A stretch of DNA of 64,000 bases from Petropleomorpha daqingensis (GTDB lineage: Bacteria; Actinomycetota; Actinomycetes; Mycobacteriales; Geodermatophilaceae): positions 3,658,001 to 3,722,000 of the forward strand of contig NZ_JACBZT010000001.1 in assembly GCF_013408985.1 (NCBI RefSeq), read 5' to 3'. The position numbers and the translations under genes are program-made. Below the pieces are notes generated by a model that saw nothing but the letters and a program-made list of their open reading frames with translations, made no database searches and had not been told where the DNA came from. Below are positions 34,425 through 42,492 of this stretch, piece after piece; position 1 is the stretch's first letter, and each line of letters starts with the position of its first letter.

Positions 34425-35695
34425 CCCGGCTCGGGGCGGCGGCTGCCGCGACGGCGTACCAGAAGGAGTGGTTCGCGGGGATCCGTGCGCGGGCCGCGGC
34501 CGGCGAACCGCTCGTGCTGGTCAACGCCGACGCGCCGCAGGAACTGCTGCGGGCGATGGACCTCCCGTACGTGGTCAACCAGTGGTGGGCGTCGGTGGTG
34601 GCGGCCAAGCAGCGCGCCGACGACGCCCTGCAGATGCTGCGCGACCGCGGCTACCCGGACTACAGCCGGCAGTACGACGCGATCTCGCTCGGCTCGCTGT
34701 CGCTGCAGGACCCGCCGTGGGGCGGCCTGCCGCAGCCCACCGTCGTCCTGGCGGAGAACAGCGGCGACGCGGCCCGCAAGGTGTTCGACCTCTGGGCCGA
34801 GCTGCCCGGCACCGACTTCTACCCGCTGGAGCGCTCCTCGGCCGTCGAGGCGCCGCCGCGGTGGTGGGAGCTCGTGCCGCACCGCTGGGAGGAGGCGTTC
34901 GGGGCCGAGCGCATCGACCTGCTCGCCGGGGAGATCACCGATCTGGCCGGCTACCTGACCGAGCGCACCGGGCGCGTCCTCGACCTCGACCGGCTGGGCG
35001 CGGTCATGGAGCTGGTCAACGAGCAGGCCGAGTGGAACCGGCGCACCCGCGACCTCATCGCCGCCGCCCGGCCCACCCCGGTGCGGGTCGGCGACACCAT
35101 CCCGGCGGTCATGGTCCCGCAGTGGCACCGCGGCACCGAGTGGGGCCGTGACGCCGCCCGCCGGCTGCACGACGAGGTCGCCGGGCTGGTCGAGCAGGGC
35201 GCGGCCGTCGTCCCCGACGAGCGGCTGCGGCTGATGTGGCTCGGCCGCGGCCTCTGGTACGACCTCGGCCTCTACCGCCGGTTCGAGGAGCGCTACGGCG
35301 CCGTCTTCGTCTGGTCGATGTACCTGGCGATCGCCGCCGACGGCTACGCCCGCTACGGCACCGACCCGGTGCGCGCGCTGGCCGCCCGCTTCGCCGGGCT
35401 CACCGACCAGCTGTACACGCCCCCGTGGAGCACCGACTGGTACGTCAAGGAGGCGCAGGCCCACGGTGTGGACGGCGTCGTCCACCTGGTCGCCGACGAC
35501 GTCCCGGGCAGCTGGTTCACCACCAAGGCGCTCGAGGACGCCGGCATCCCGGTGCTCGAGATCCACGCCAGCAACGCCGACCCCCGCACCGGTGGACCCG
35601 ACCGCATCGACCGGGCGGTGAGCGGGTTCATCGAGCAGCGACTGCTCTCCCGCGAAGGGAGGGGGCCCCTGCGCGCCGCCGGACGCTCCCGCTGA
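34421..35695 (+). CDS. 2-Hydroxyacyl-CoA dehydratase-family subunit without any cysteine (large)
   Basis: A 424-residue partner resembling HgdA/FldB/BcrC subunits: YQKEWFAGIRARAAAGEPLVLVNADAPQELLRAMDLPYVVNQWWA near the N-terminus (in part) and the late fold phrase DGVVHLVADDVPGSWFTTKALEDAGIPVLEIHAS (in part). In the family, cysteine normally follows the DGVV strand and also the N-terminal KQRA-type helix. This protein has no cysteine anywhere, so it cannot hold a Cys-ligated Fe-S cluster. GTG start overlaps the preceding stop. No HgdC/FldI-type activator ATPase lies in the window. Confidence 0.75.
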   Translation: MTRLGAAAAATAYQKEWFAGIRARAAAGEPLVLVNADAPQELLRAMDLPYVVNQWWASVVAAKQRADDALQMLRDRGYPDYSRQYDAISLGSLSLQDPPWGGLPQPTVVLAENSGDAARKVFDLWAELPGTDFYPLERSSAVEAPPRWWELVPHRWEEAFGAERIDLLAGEITDLAGYLTERTGRVLDLDRLGAVMELVNEQAEWNRRTRDLIAAARPTPVRVGDTIPAVMVPQWHRGTEWGRDAARRLHDEVAGLVEQGAAVVPDERLRLMWLGRGLWYDLGLYRRFEERYGAVFVWSMYLAIAADGYARYGTDPVRALAARFAGLTDQLYTPPWSTDWYVKEAQAHGVDGVVHLVADDVPGSWFTTKALEDAGIPVLEIHASNADPRTGGPDRIDRAVSGFIEQRLLSREGRGPLRAAGRSR

Positions 35696-35760
35696 CGACC
35701 CCCACGCACTGACCTCGCATCGCACAGACCGCGGCACCCGCCGCGAGAGGAAGGAACGAC

Positions 35761-36804
35761 ATGCGCACCACCTGGAAGAGCATCGGCGCTCTGGGTGCGG
35801 GCCTCGCCCTCACCATGACCCTCACCGCCTGCGGGGGAGGGAAGGACGACAGCAGCCAGACCGTGGCGGCACCGACGCTGCAGGACTCGGCGGAGCTGGA
35901 CTCCCTCGTGGCCGACGCGAAGAAGGAGAACTGCCTGACGCTCTACGGGGCGCCGGACGAGTCGATCCTCAAGTCGGTCACCGACGCGTTCACCAAGCAG
36001 TACGGCATCCCGGTGTCCTACGTCCGCCTGGTGTCGGCCGACCTCACCCAGCGCTACTCCAGCGAGGCCCAGGCCGGGGCCGAGGTCGCCGACGTCATCC
36101 TGCTGACCTCGTCGCCGTTCTACGCCGACGCCCTGAGCAAGGGCTGGCTGCAGCCGGTGGACAAGGCCGGCCTGCCCGCCTTCCCGGGCGAGTTCCCGGC
36201 CGACTACACCGCCGACGACGGCGCCACCCCCGTGGTCAGCCTCGTGCCGACCACGATGGTCTACAACACCGACCTGGTGGAGAAGGCGCCCACGTCGTGG
36301 GAGGCCTACGGCGACTCGAAGTACAAGGGTGAGCTGCTGTTCGCCGAGCCGTCGTCGTCCCCGGCCAACCTCTCCTTCTGGGAGCTGATGCGGAAGACCT
36401 ACGGCGACGACTTCCTCAAGGCCGTCGCCGCCAACCAGCCCAAGTGGTACAACTCCGCGGTCCCGGCCACGCAGGGTGTCGCCGCCGGTGAGGGCTCGCT
36501 CGGCTTCCCGGGTGTCGCGGCCATCGTGAAGAGCCTGCAGGCCTCCGGCGCCCCGGTGGACGACACCGTGCTCGCGCCCACCACCGGGCCGGAGATCGCC
36601 CTGGGTCTGTCCGCGAAGAGCCCCTGCCAGGCGGCCGGGAAGCTCTTCTCCAACTACCTCCTGTCCAAGGAGGGCAACGTCTACTTCAACAAGGTGTCCG
36701 ACGCCATCTCGCCGTACGCCGACAACGTGAGCGACTTCGTCCGGCCCACGCCGGTCGACGACGCCGAGAAGGCGCAGATCGAGCAGCTGCTCGGCGGCGC
36801 CTGA
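35761..36804 (+). CDS. ABC transporter substrate-binding lipoprotein
   Basis: A 347-residue extracellular binding protein. Lipobox LTAC (Cys24), then an SBP_bac_6/AfuA-like fold (ENCLTLYGAPDESILKSVTDAFTKQYGIPVSYVRL, in part; VVSLVPTTMVYNTDLV; NYLLSKEGNVYFNKV). The adjacent double tyrosine used by ferric-binding relatives is not seen, so iron is not favoured. 65 nt after the dehydratase-like genes; it completes the importer encoded at 27112-30083. Preceded by GAGAGGAAGG as ribosome site. Confidence 0.9.
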   Translation: MRTTWKSIGALGAGLALTMTLTACGGGKDDSSQTVAAPTLQDSAELDSLVADAKKENCLTLYGAPDESILKSVTDAFTKQYGIPVSYVRLVSADLTQRYSSEAQAGAEVADVILLTSSPFYADALSKGWLQPVDKAGLPAFPGEFPADYTADDGATPVVSLVPTTMVYNTDLVEKAPTSWEAYGDSKYKGELLFAEPSSSPANLSFWELMRKTYGDDFLKAVAANQPKWYNSAVPATQGVAAGEGSLGFPGVAAIVKSLQASGAPVDDTVLAPTTGPEIALGLSAKSPCQAAGKLFSNYLLSKEGNVYFNKVSDAISPYADNVSDFVRPTPVDDAEKAQIEQLLGGA

Positions 36805-36811
36805 TCCACCC

Positions 36812-36849
36812 CGAGGGCCGGCCGGTGCGCACGCACCGGCCGGCCCTCG
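36812..36849 (+). terminator. 18-bp GC-rich hairpin
   Basis: Perfect 18-nt arms (CGAGGGCCGGCCGGTGCG and complement) with a 2-nt centre start 8 nt after the binding-protein stop. No T-tract. It probably ends the large operon that begins at 27112. Confidence 0.75.
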
Positions 36850-36887
36850 CACGTCCACACCCCGTTTCCTGATCCGGAAGGAAGGCT

Positions 36888-38636
36888 GTGCACACGACGA
36901 CGACGAGGGTTCGCCGGCGGTGGCTCGGTGCGACGGTGGGGGCGGCGGTGACCGCCTCGGTGCTGCTCGGCGGCGCCTCCACCGCCGCGGCCGCGACCGA
37001 CGTGAGCGTCAAGGGCGTCCTGCACCAGGGAGAGCGCGGTCAGGTCGTCTACGAGGCGATCAAGCCCGCCTCGTGGAACGGCACGCTCGTGCTCGACCTC
37101 GACTTCAACAACTGGAACCCCGCCCAGCGGCAGTGGTTCCTGTCGCACGGGTACGCGATCGGCGGCAACCAGCGGACCCAGAACGAGACCGCGTACGAGC
37201 TCCACGACTACGTCGACAACCTGGTGGAGACCCGCAGCCTGCTCATGAAGGCGGTGTCCGCGGCCGACGGGGAGCCCAGCGAGCCGACCCGCACGATCGC
37301 CTTCGGTGCCTCGCGCGGGTCGTTCGTCTCGCGCATGGCGGTCGAGTACCGGCCCGACGTCTTCGACGCGGCCGTCGCCTTCGCCGGTGGCGGCGCAGGC
37401 GTCATCGGCAGCTGGCTGGGCAAGACCGATTCGGTCTGGGCGCTCAAGCAGCTGGTCGACCCGTCGTCGCGGCTGGCGATCTCAGGGCTGCCGGACTCGC
37501 CGACCGGGGAGTACGGCGCGACCTACGACCAGGACGTCGCGCTCGGCCAGCTCGTCGGCACGGCGTCGGCGACCCCGCAGGGCATGGCCCGGCTGGTCCT
37601 GGCGGCGGCCTTCGAGCAGGCGACCGGCTGGCCGTCCGGCCCGGAGCCGGCCGCGACCGACTACGAGACCCAGGGCAAGGCGATCGCCGGTTCCTTCGCC
37701 TTCGGGAACCCGCAGTTCGTGCTCAAGGAGATCGAGATCATGGGTGGCGGCCCGGTCACCTGGAACCACGACGTCGACTACGCCGACCTGCTCCAGCGCT
37801 CGGGTGCGCTCGACCGCGTCCAGTGGTGGTACGACCACGCCGGTCTCGACCTGCAGGCCGACCTGGCCACGCTGGCCGGCGCGCCCCGGTTCGCCGCCTC
37901 GCCCGAGGCCGTCTCCACCGTCGAGGGCATCGGCACGTTCAGCGGCCGGACCGGGGGTGCCCCGGTGTTCAGCGTGAAGACGATCGGGGACTCCGCGGAC
38001 TCGGTGTCGCTGGACACCGCGTACCAGCAGACCATGCGGTCGGCCGGCAACGAGAACCTGCTGCGCTCGGCGTTCATCGAGCGGCCGGGGCACAGCAGCC
38101 AGTCGCTGGTGGAGAAGCTCGCGGCGTTCCAGACCGTCGTCGACCGGCTCGACACGGGGGAGTGGCCGAACACCAGCGCCGCCGCGCTCAACACCCGGGC
38201 GCAGCAGATCGCCGCGACGCTGCCGGCGTCGGCGGGCGACTCCCGGTTCATCGAGTACTCGCCGGCGCCGGCGTTGCGCACGTGGGACTTCACGAACTGG
38301 GGCAGCTACCCGTACCCGGCGGCCACCGCTGCGTCCCCGGGTGAGCTGACGCCGTCGACGCGGGACAGCGTGACCGTGGCCGCAGGCTCGGCCGCTCCCG
38401 GTTCCGACGTCGAGGTGGATCTGGGCGAGCAGCGTGCCGGGCAGTGGGTGTCGGTCTGGCTGTACTCGCCGGCGCGGCAGCTCGGTGGGTGGCTCTGGGT
38501 GGGGGCGGACGGCGCCGTGACGGTGTCGCTCCCGGCCGATGCCACGCCGGCCAAGCACCGCCTCGCCGTCCTCGACCACGAGGGCACGGTGCTGGGCTGG
38601 TCCGACCTGAAGGTCACGCCTCCGGGCCACCGCTGA
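36888..38636 (+). CDS. Secreted alpha/beta hydrolase
   Basis: A 582-residue exported protein. Signal peptide to about residue 36 (RRRWLGATVGAAVTASVLLGG, then AxA cleavage). Hydrolase core with nucleophile elbow FGASRGSF (Ser142) and a His in ERPGHSSQS. A C-terminal beta-sandwich at about 490-580 (VTVAAGSAAPGSDVEVDL, VSVWLYSPARQLGGWLWV) resembles an immunoglobulin-like domain. GTG start, GGAAGGA ribosome site. It could release the substrate of the neighbouring importer from an ester or glycoside. That link is positional only. Confidence 0.82.
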   Translation: MHTTTTRVRRRWLGATVGAAVTASVLLGGASTAAAATDVSVKGVLHQGERGQVVYEAIKPASWNGTLVLDLDFNNWNPAQRQWFLSHGYAIGGNQRTQNETAYELHDYVDNLVETRSLLMKAVSAADGEPSEPTRTIAFGASRGSFVSRMAVEYRPDVFDAAVAFAGGGAGVIGSWLGKTDSVWALKQLVDPSSRLAISGLPDSPTGEYGATYDQDVALGQLVGTASATPQGMARLVLAAAFEQATGWPSGPEPAATDYETQGKAIAGSFAFGNPQFVLKEIEIMGGGPVTWNHDVDYADLLQRSGALDRVQWWYDHAGLDLQADLATLAGAPRFAASPEAVSTVEGIGTFSGRTGGAPVFSVKTIGDSADSVSLDTAYQQTMRSAGNENLLRSAFIERPGHSSQSLVEKLAAFQTVVDRLDTGEWPNTSAAALNTRAQQIAATLPASAGDSRFIEYSPAPALRTWDFTNWGSYPYPAATAASPGELTPSTRDSVTVAAGSAAPGSDVEVDLGEQRAGQWVSVWLYSPARQLGGWLWVGADGAVTVSLPADATPAKHRLAVLDHEGTVLGWSDLKVTPPGHR

Positions 38637-38644
38637 TCCCCACC

Positions 38645-38688
38645 GCGGCGGCGGTGCCCCGACCGGGTGGTCGGGGCACCGCCGCCGC
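38645..38688 (+). terminator. 20-bp GC-rich hairpin
   Basis: Perfect 20-nt arms (GCGGCGGCGGTGCCCCGACC and complement) around GGGT, 8 nt after the hydrolase stop. No T-tract. Confidence 0.75.
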
Positions 38689-38715
38689 TGCACTCCGGGC
38701 CCGACCTGCGCGATC

Positions 38716-39585
38716 ATGGCGGGGATGACGACGGACGCGGACCTGCACGGTCCGAGCAGCGGGGACGACGACGTCGTCCTGCGGCCCGAGAGCCTGCTGC
38801 TGACGTTCTACGGTGCGCACGTGCTCGGGCGGCCGGTCCTGGTCGCCACCCCCAGCCTGATCGAGGCGATGGAGCGGGTCGGGGTCTCGCCGCACGCCAC
38901 CCGGTCGGCGATCGCCCGCATGGTCAAGCGCGACCGGCTGGTCGCGCACCGCAACGGCCGGCAGGTCTACTACGGCCTGACCCCGAGCTCGGTCCAGGCG
39001 CTCAACGAGGGCTACGTGCGCATCTGGCGCACCGGCGCGGTCAACCGGCACTGGGACGGGCGCTGGACGCTGCTGAGCTTCCACCTGCCGGAGTCCTGGC
39101 AGCGGCAGCGGCACGAGCTGCGCACCCGGCTGCTGTGGGCCGGGTTCGGCCCGCTGCAGGGCGGCCTGTGGATCGCGCCGTCGGTGCCCGACGTCGAGAA
39201 GCTCCTCTCCGGGCTGGAGGCCGCCGACCAGGTGCGGGCCTTCGTCGCCCAGCCGCAGGCCGGGGTCGACTCGGCCGCGATGCTGGCCGACGTCTGGGAC
39301 ATCCCCGGCCTGGCCCGCCGGTACGAGCGCTTCCTCGAGCGGTGGGACGGCGGGGTCGCCGACCGCGCCCACACCGATCCGCTCGGCCGCCAGCTGGCGC
39401 TGCAGGAGGAGTGGCGCCTGGCGCTGCGGCAGGAGCCGCTGCTGCCGGTCGAGCTGCTGCCGCAGCCGTGGCCGGCCGAGCGGGCGCAGGAGCTGTTCCA
39501 CCGGCTGCACGCCGAGATCGAAGTGCAGGCGCGCGCCGCGGCGGCCGCCGTCCTCGACACGATCCCGGCGCACGGAGGGGCCTGA
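38716..39585 (+). CDS. PaaX-family regulator, paralogue 2
   Basis: A 289-residue near-duplicate of the regulator at 30083. Long shared blocks include LRPESLLLTF, VSPHATRSA, NRHWDGRWTLLSF, LPESWQRQRHELR and WPAERAQELFHRLHAE. The main differences are at the N-terminus and in wing residues (RDRLVAHRNGRQVYYG). It closes the P450/ABC/CoA-transferase region as a monocistronic gene between two hairpins. It may respond to a second intermediate or form part of a nested feedback loop. Confidence 0.9.
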   Translation: MAGMTTDADLHGPSSGDDDVVLRPESLLLTFYGAHVLGRPVLVATPSLIEAMERVGVSPHATRSAIARMVKRDRLVAHRNGRQVYYGLTPSSVQALNEGYVRIWRTGAVNRHWDGRWTLLSFHLPESWQRQRHELRTRLLWAGFGPLQGGLWIAPSVPDVEKLLSGLEAADQVRAFVAQPQAGVDSAAMLADVWDIPGLARRYERFLERWDGGVADRAHTDPLGRQLALQEEWRLALRQEPLLPVELLPQPWPAERAQELFHRLHAEIEVQARAAAAAVLDTIPAHGGA

Positions 39586-39610
39586 CCGCGCACGGCGGTC
39601 AGGCCCCTCC
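39574..39610. terminator. Bidirectional 16-bp hairpin
   Basis: GGAGGGGCCTGACCGC and its exact complement flank GCACG. The left arm covers the PaaX stop codon, and the right arm ends 11 nt before the stop of the convergent MaoC gene. Confidence 0.75.
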
Positions 39611-39621
39611 GGGCAGTGTCG

Positions 39622-40080
39622 TCAGCCGAGGAAGCGGACGACCAGCTCGGCGATGCAGACCGGCTTGTCGCCGCCGTCGCGCTCGATGGTCGCGGCGGCG
39701 GTCAGCTGGTAGCCGCCCTTGATCTCCTCGACGTCTTTCAGAGTGGCGGTCAGCCGGACCTTGGAGCCGACCGGCACCGGGGCCGGGAAGCGGACCTTGT
39801 TCAGCCCGTAGTTCACCGCCATCTTCACGTCGGTCACCGTGAGGACCTGCGACCACATCGGGATCAGCAGCGACAGGGTCAGGTAGCCGTGCGCGATCGG
39901 GCCGCCGAAGGGGCTCTCGCGGTTGGCCCGCTCGACGTCGACGTGGATCCACTGGTGGTCGTTGGTGGCGTCGGCGAAGAGGTTCACCCGCTCCTGGGTG
40001 ACCTCGATCCAGTCGCTGGTCCCCAGCTCTTCGCCGACCAGGGAGGGCAGCTCGGCGAGGGTGGTCGTGGTGGTGCTCAT
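39622..40080 (-). CDS. MaoC-family enoyl-CoA hydratase/dehydratase
   Basis: A 152-residue hot-dog-fold protein. Hydratase-2-like active site: FADATNDHQWIHVD (Asp41 and His46), then SPFGGPIAHGYLTLSLLIPMWSQV, the usual continuation. Adds water to, or removes it from, a trans-enoyl-CoA. Last gene of the leftward operon; its ATG overlaps the ligase stop as ATGA. Confidence 0.9.
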   Translation of the reverse strand: MSTTTTTLAELPSLVGEELGTSDWIEVTQERVNLFADATNDHQWIHVDVERANRESPFGGPIAHGYLTLSLLIPMWSQVLTVTDVKMAVNYGLNKVRFPAPVPVGSKVRLTATLKDVEEIKGGYQLTAAATIERDGGDKPVCIAELVVRFLG

Positions 40081-41609
40081 GCGGGGGATTCCTCCAGGTA
40101 GTGCGAACGCAGGTCGGGTTTGCGGATCTTGCCGGTGGCGGTCTTGGGCAGCTCGTCGGCGAACTCGATCAGCCGGGGCACCTTGAACCCGGCCAGCCGC
40201 TCGCGCAGCGCCGTCCGGATCGCCTCGGGGTCGCGGTCGGCGTCGGGGGCGGCGACGAGGACGGCCAGGCCCACCTCGCCCCACTTCTCGTCCGGGATGC
40301 CGATGACCGCGGCCTCGACGACGCCCGGCAGCTCGAGCAGCGCGCTCTCGATCTCGGCGGGGTAGATGTTCTCCCCGCCCGAGATGATCATGTCCTTGTA
40401 GCGGTCGCGGATGTAGAGGAAGCCCTCGTCGTCCAGCGAACCGGCGTCGCCGGTGTGGTACCAGCCGTCGACCAGCACCTCGGCGGTCTTCTCCGGGTCC
40501 TGCCAGTAGCCGGCCATGATGTTCGGCCCGGAGACGATCACCTCGCCGACCTCGTCGACGTCGACGTCGGTGCCGTCGGGCCGCACCACCCGCAGGTCGG
40601 TGAAGAACACCGGCTTGCCGGCCGAGCCCACCTTGCGCTCGGCGTCCGCAGAGTCGAGCACGGTGCACCCGGGCGCGGCCTCGGTCATGCCGTAGGCCTG
40701 CTGCATGGTCACGCCGCGGTCCAGCCAGGTGCGCAGCGTCGGCAGGGGGAGCGGGGCGCCTGCGGCGCCGATCGTGCGCAGGGCCGACAGGTCGCGGGTG
40801 CGGAACTCCGGCCGGCGCGACATCGCGTCGAGCATCGTCGGGACGGCGAAGAACGAGTTGACCCGCTGCTCCTCGATGACCTGCAGCGTCTCGGCGGGGT
40901 CGAACCGGCGGACGACCACCGCGCAGCCGCCGCGCAGCAGCGCCGGGTTGACCGTGCCGTTGAGCCCGCCGATGTGGAACAGCGGCGCCAGCGCGAGAGT
41001 GCGCTCGTCCTGGCTGAAGTCCATGCCCATGAACTGGTTGACCGCGTTCCAGGTCATGTTCCCGTGGGTGAGCACCGCGCCCTTGGGCTTGCCGGTGGTG
41101 CCCGACGTGTACATGACCAGGCAGGGGTCGTCGAGCGCGACGGGGACGTCGCGCGGCTCGGGGTCCGCGTCGGCCAGCAGTTCCTCGTAGGGGAGGGAGG
41201 CCGTTGCGCCCTCGGCCGGCGGCTCCGCGGCGATCCAGGTGGGGACGACGTCGCGCAGCGCGTCGGCCAGCACCCCGTGGTCCCGGCCGTGGACGACGGC
41301 CGTCGCTCCCGAGTGCCCGAGCACGTACCGCGCCTCGGGGGCGGTGAGCCGGGCGTTGACCGGCACCCAGATCGCGCCGAGCTGCCCGCAGGCGTAGAGC
41401 GTCTCCAGCGCCGAGGGGTGGTTGCCGCTGATCCACGCGACCCGGTCGCCGGGTCGCACGCCCAGCCCGGCCAGCGCGCCGGCGGTGCGCCGGACCCGCT
41501 CGGCGAACTGCGCGTGCGACGTCGTCGTCCCCTCGAACCAGATCGCGTCGCGCGTCGGTGAGATGCGCCGGCGGCGCTCCGGCCACGAGCCGAGCCCGGC
41601 GTTACGCAT
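40077..41609 (-). CDS. Acyl-CoA synthetase (AMP-forming)
   Basis: A 510-residue adenylating enzyme. AMP motif MYTSGTTGKPKGAVLTHGN (about 168-186), QAYGMTEAAPG, GWYHTGDAGSLDDEGFLYIRDRYKDMIISGGENIYP (in part) and the catalytic lysine in LPKTATGKIRK. Medium/long-chain or aryl acids are typical substrates. Overlaps both neighbours by a few bases, so co-expression with MaoC, amidohydrolase and SDR is near certain. Confidence 0.93.
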   Translation of the reverse strand: MRNAGLGSWPERRRRISPTRDAIWFEGTTTSHAQFAERVRRTAGALAGLGVRPGDRVAWISGNHPSALETLYACGQLGAIWVPVNARLTAPEARYVLGHSGATAVVHGRDHGVLADALRDVVPTWIAAEPPAEGATASLPYEELLADADPEPRDVPVALDDPCLVMYTSGTTGKPKGAVLTHGNMTWNAVNQFMGMDFSQDERTLALAPLFHIGGLNGTVNPALLRGGCAVVVRRFDPAETLQVIEEQRVNSFFAVPTMLDAMSRRPEFRTRDLSALRTIGAAGAPLPLPTLRTWLDRGVTMQQAYGMTEAAPGCTVLDSADAERKVGSAGKPVFFTDLRVVRPDGTDVDVDEVGEVIVSGPNIMAGYWQDPEKTAEVLVDGWYHTGDAGSLDDEGFLYIRDRYKDMIISGGENIYPAEIESALLELPGVVEAAVIGIPDEKWGEVGLAVLVAAPDADRDPEAIRTALRERLAGFKVPRLIEFADELPKTATGKIRKPDLRSHYLEESPA

Positions 41610-42492
41610 CGCGCAGGCCGAGGGCGCGGATCGCGTTCTCCTTCATGATCAGCGGCTTGACCTCGTCGCGGATCTCGAGGGCCTCGAAGTCCTTGATCCA
41701 CCGCTCGGGTCGCAGCAGCGGGTAGTCCGAGCCGAACAGCACCTTGGTCTTGAGCAGGGTGTTCGCGGCACGGACCAGCTGCGGCGGGAAGTACTTCGGC
41801 GACCAGCCGGACAGGTCGATGTAGACGTTCGCCTTGTGCTGGGCGACCGCGATCGCGCTGTCCTGCCACGGCACCGAGGGGTGGGCCATGATGACCGTCA
41901 GGCCGGGGAAGTCCGCGGCCACGTCGTCGAGCAGCATCGGGTCGGAGTAGCGCAGCTTGATGCCGCGCCCGCCCGGCAGCCCGGAGCCGATGCCGGTCTG
42001 GCCGGTGTGGAACAGCGCCGGCACGCCGAGGGACTGCAGCTCCTCGTAGAGCGGGTAGACGGCGCGGTCGTTCGGCAGGAAGTCCATCAGGCTCGGGTGG
42101 AACTTGAACCCGCGGACGCCGTGCTCCTCGACCAGCCTGCGGGCGGCCCTGATGCCGGCCGCGCCGCGGTGCGGGTCGATCGAGCCGAACGGGATGAGCA
42201 CATCGGGGTGCTCGGCGGCCAGCTGGGCGATCTCCTCGTTGGACAGCGCCGGCTGGCCTGTGGCCGCCTCGGCGTCGACGGTGAAGATGACCGCGGCCAT
42301 CTTCTTGTCGCGGTAGTCGGCGGCGATGTCCGGGACGGTCGGGTCGTACGGGTCGCCCTTGAAGTACTTCGCGGCGGCCGCGTTCAGCTCGTCGTCCAGG
42401 GCCAGGTGGCCGTGCTGGTCGGCGTGCACGTGGACGTGCACGTCGATGGCGACCAGGGCGTCGAGGTCGAGCCCGGTGGGTGCGGCGCTCAC
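41602..42492 (-). CDS. Amidohydrolase-2 family protein (ACMSD/decarboxylase type)
   Basis: A 296-residue TIM-barrel metalloprotein. Metal motif IDVHVHVHADQ (His19 to His23), FKFHPSLMDFLP, LFHTGQTG, VIMAHPSVPW and LFGSDYPLLRPERW with the catalytic Asp. This family contains aromatic acid decarboxylases, hydrolases and hydratases acting on ring-cleavage or 1,3-dicarbonyl compounds. GTG start overlaps the SDR stop; the alternative longer N-terminus is antisense-like low complexity. Reaction not assignable. Confidence 0.85.
   Translation of the reverse strand: MSAAPTGLDLDALVAIDVHVHVHADQHGHLALDDELNAAAAKYFKGDPYDPTVPDIAADYRDKKMAAVIFTVDAEAATGQPALSNEEIAQLAAEHPDVLIPFGSIDPHRGAAGIRAARRLVEEHGVRGFKFHPSLMDFLPNDRAVYPLYEELQSLGVPALFHTGQTGIGSGLPGGRGIKLRYSDPMLLDDVAADFPGLTVIMAHPSVPWQDSAIAVAQHKANVYIDLSGWSPKYFPPQLVRAANTLLKTKVLFGSDYPLLRPERWIKDFEALEIRDEVKPLIMKENAIRALGLRDA

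Noticed and set aside
33345-35695. Active oxygen-sensitive radical dehydratase or benzoyl-CoA reductase
   Set aside because: The cluster cysteines are missing in both subunits and no activator is present, so the canonical mechanism cannot be claimed.
35761-36804. Ferric-iron binding protein assignment for the ABC lipoprotein
   Set aside because: The fold group matches, but the tandem tyrosines of ferric-binding relatives are not seen and no iron genes are nearby.
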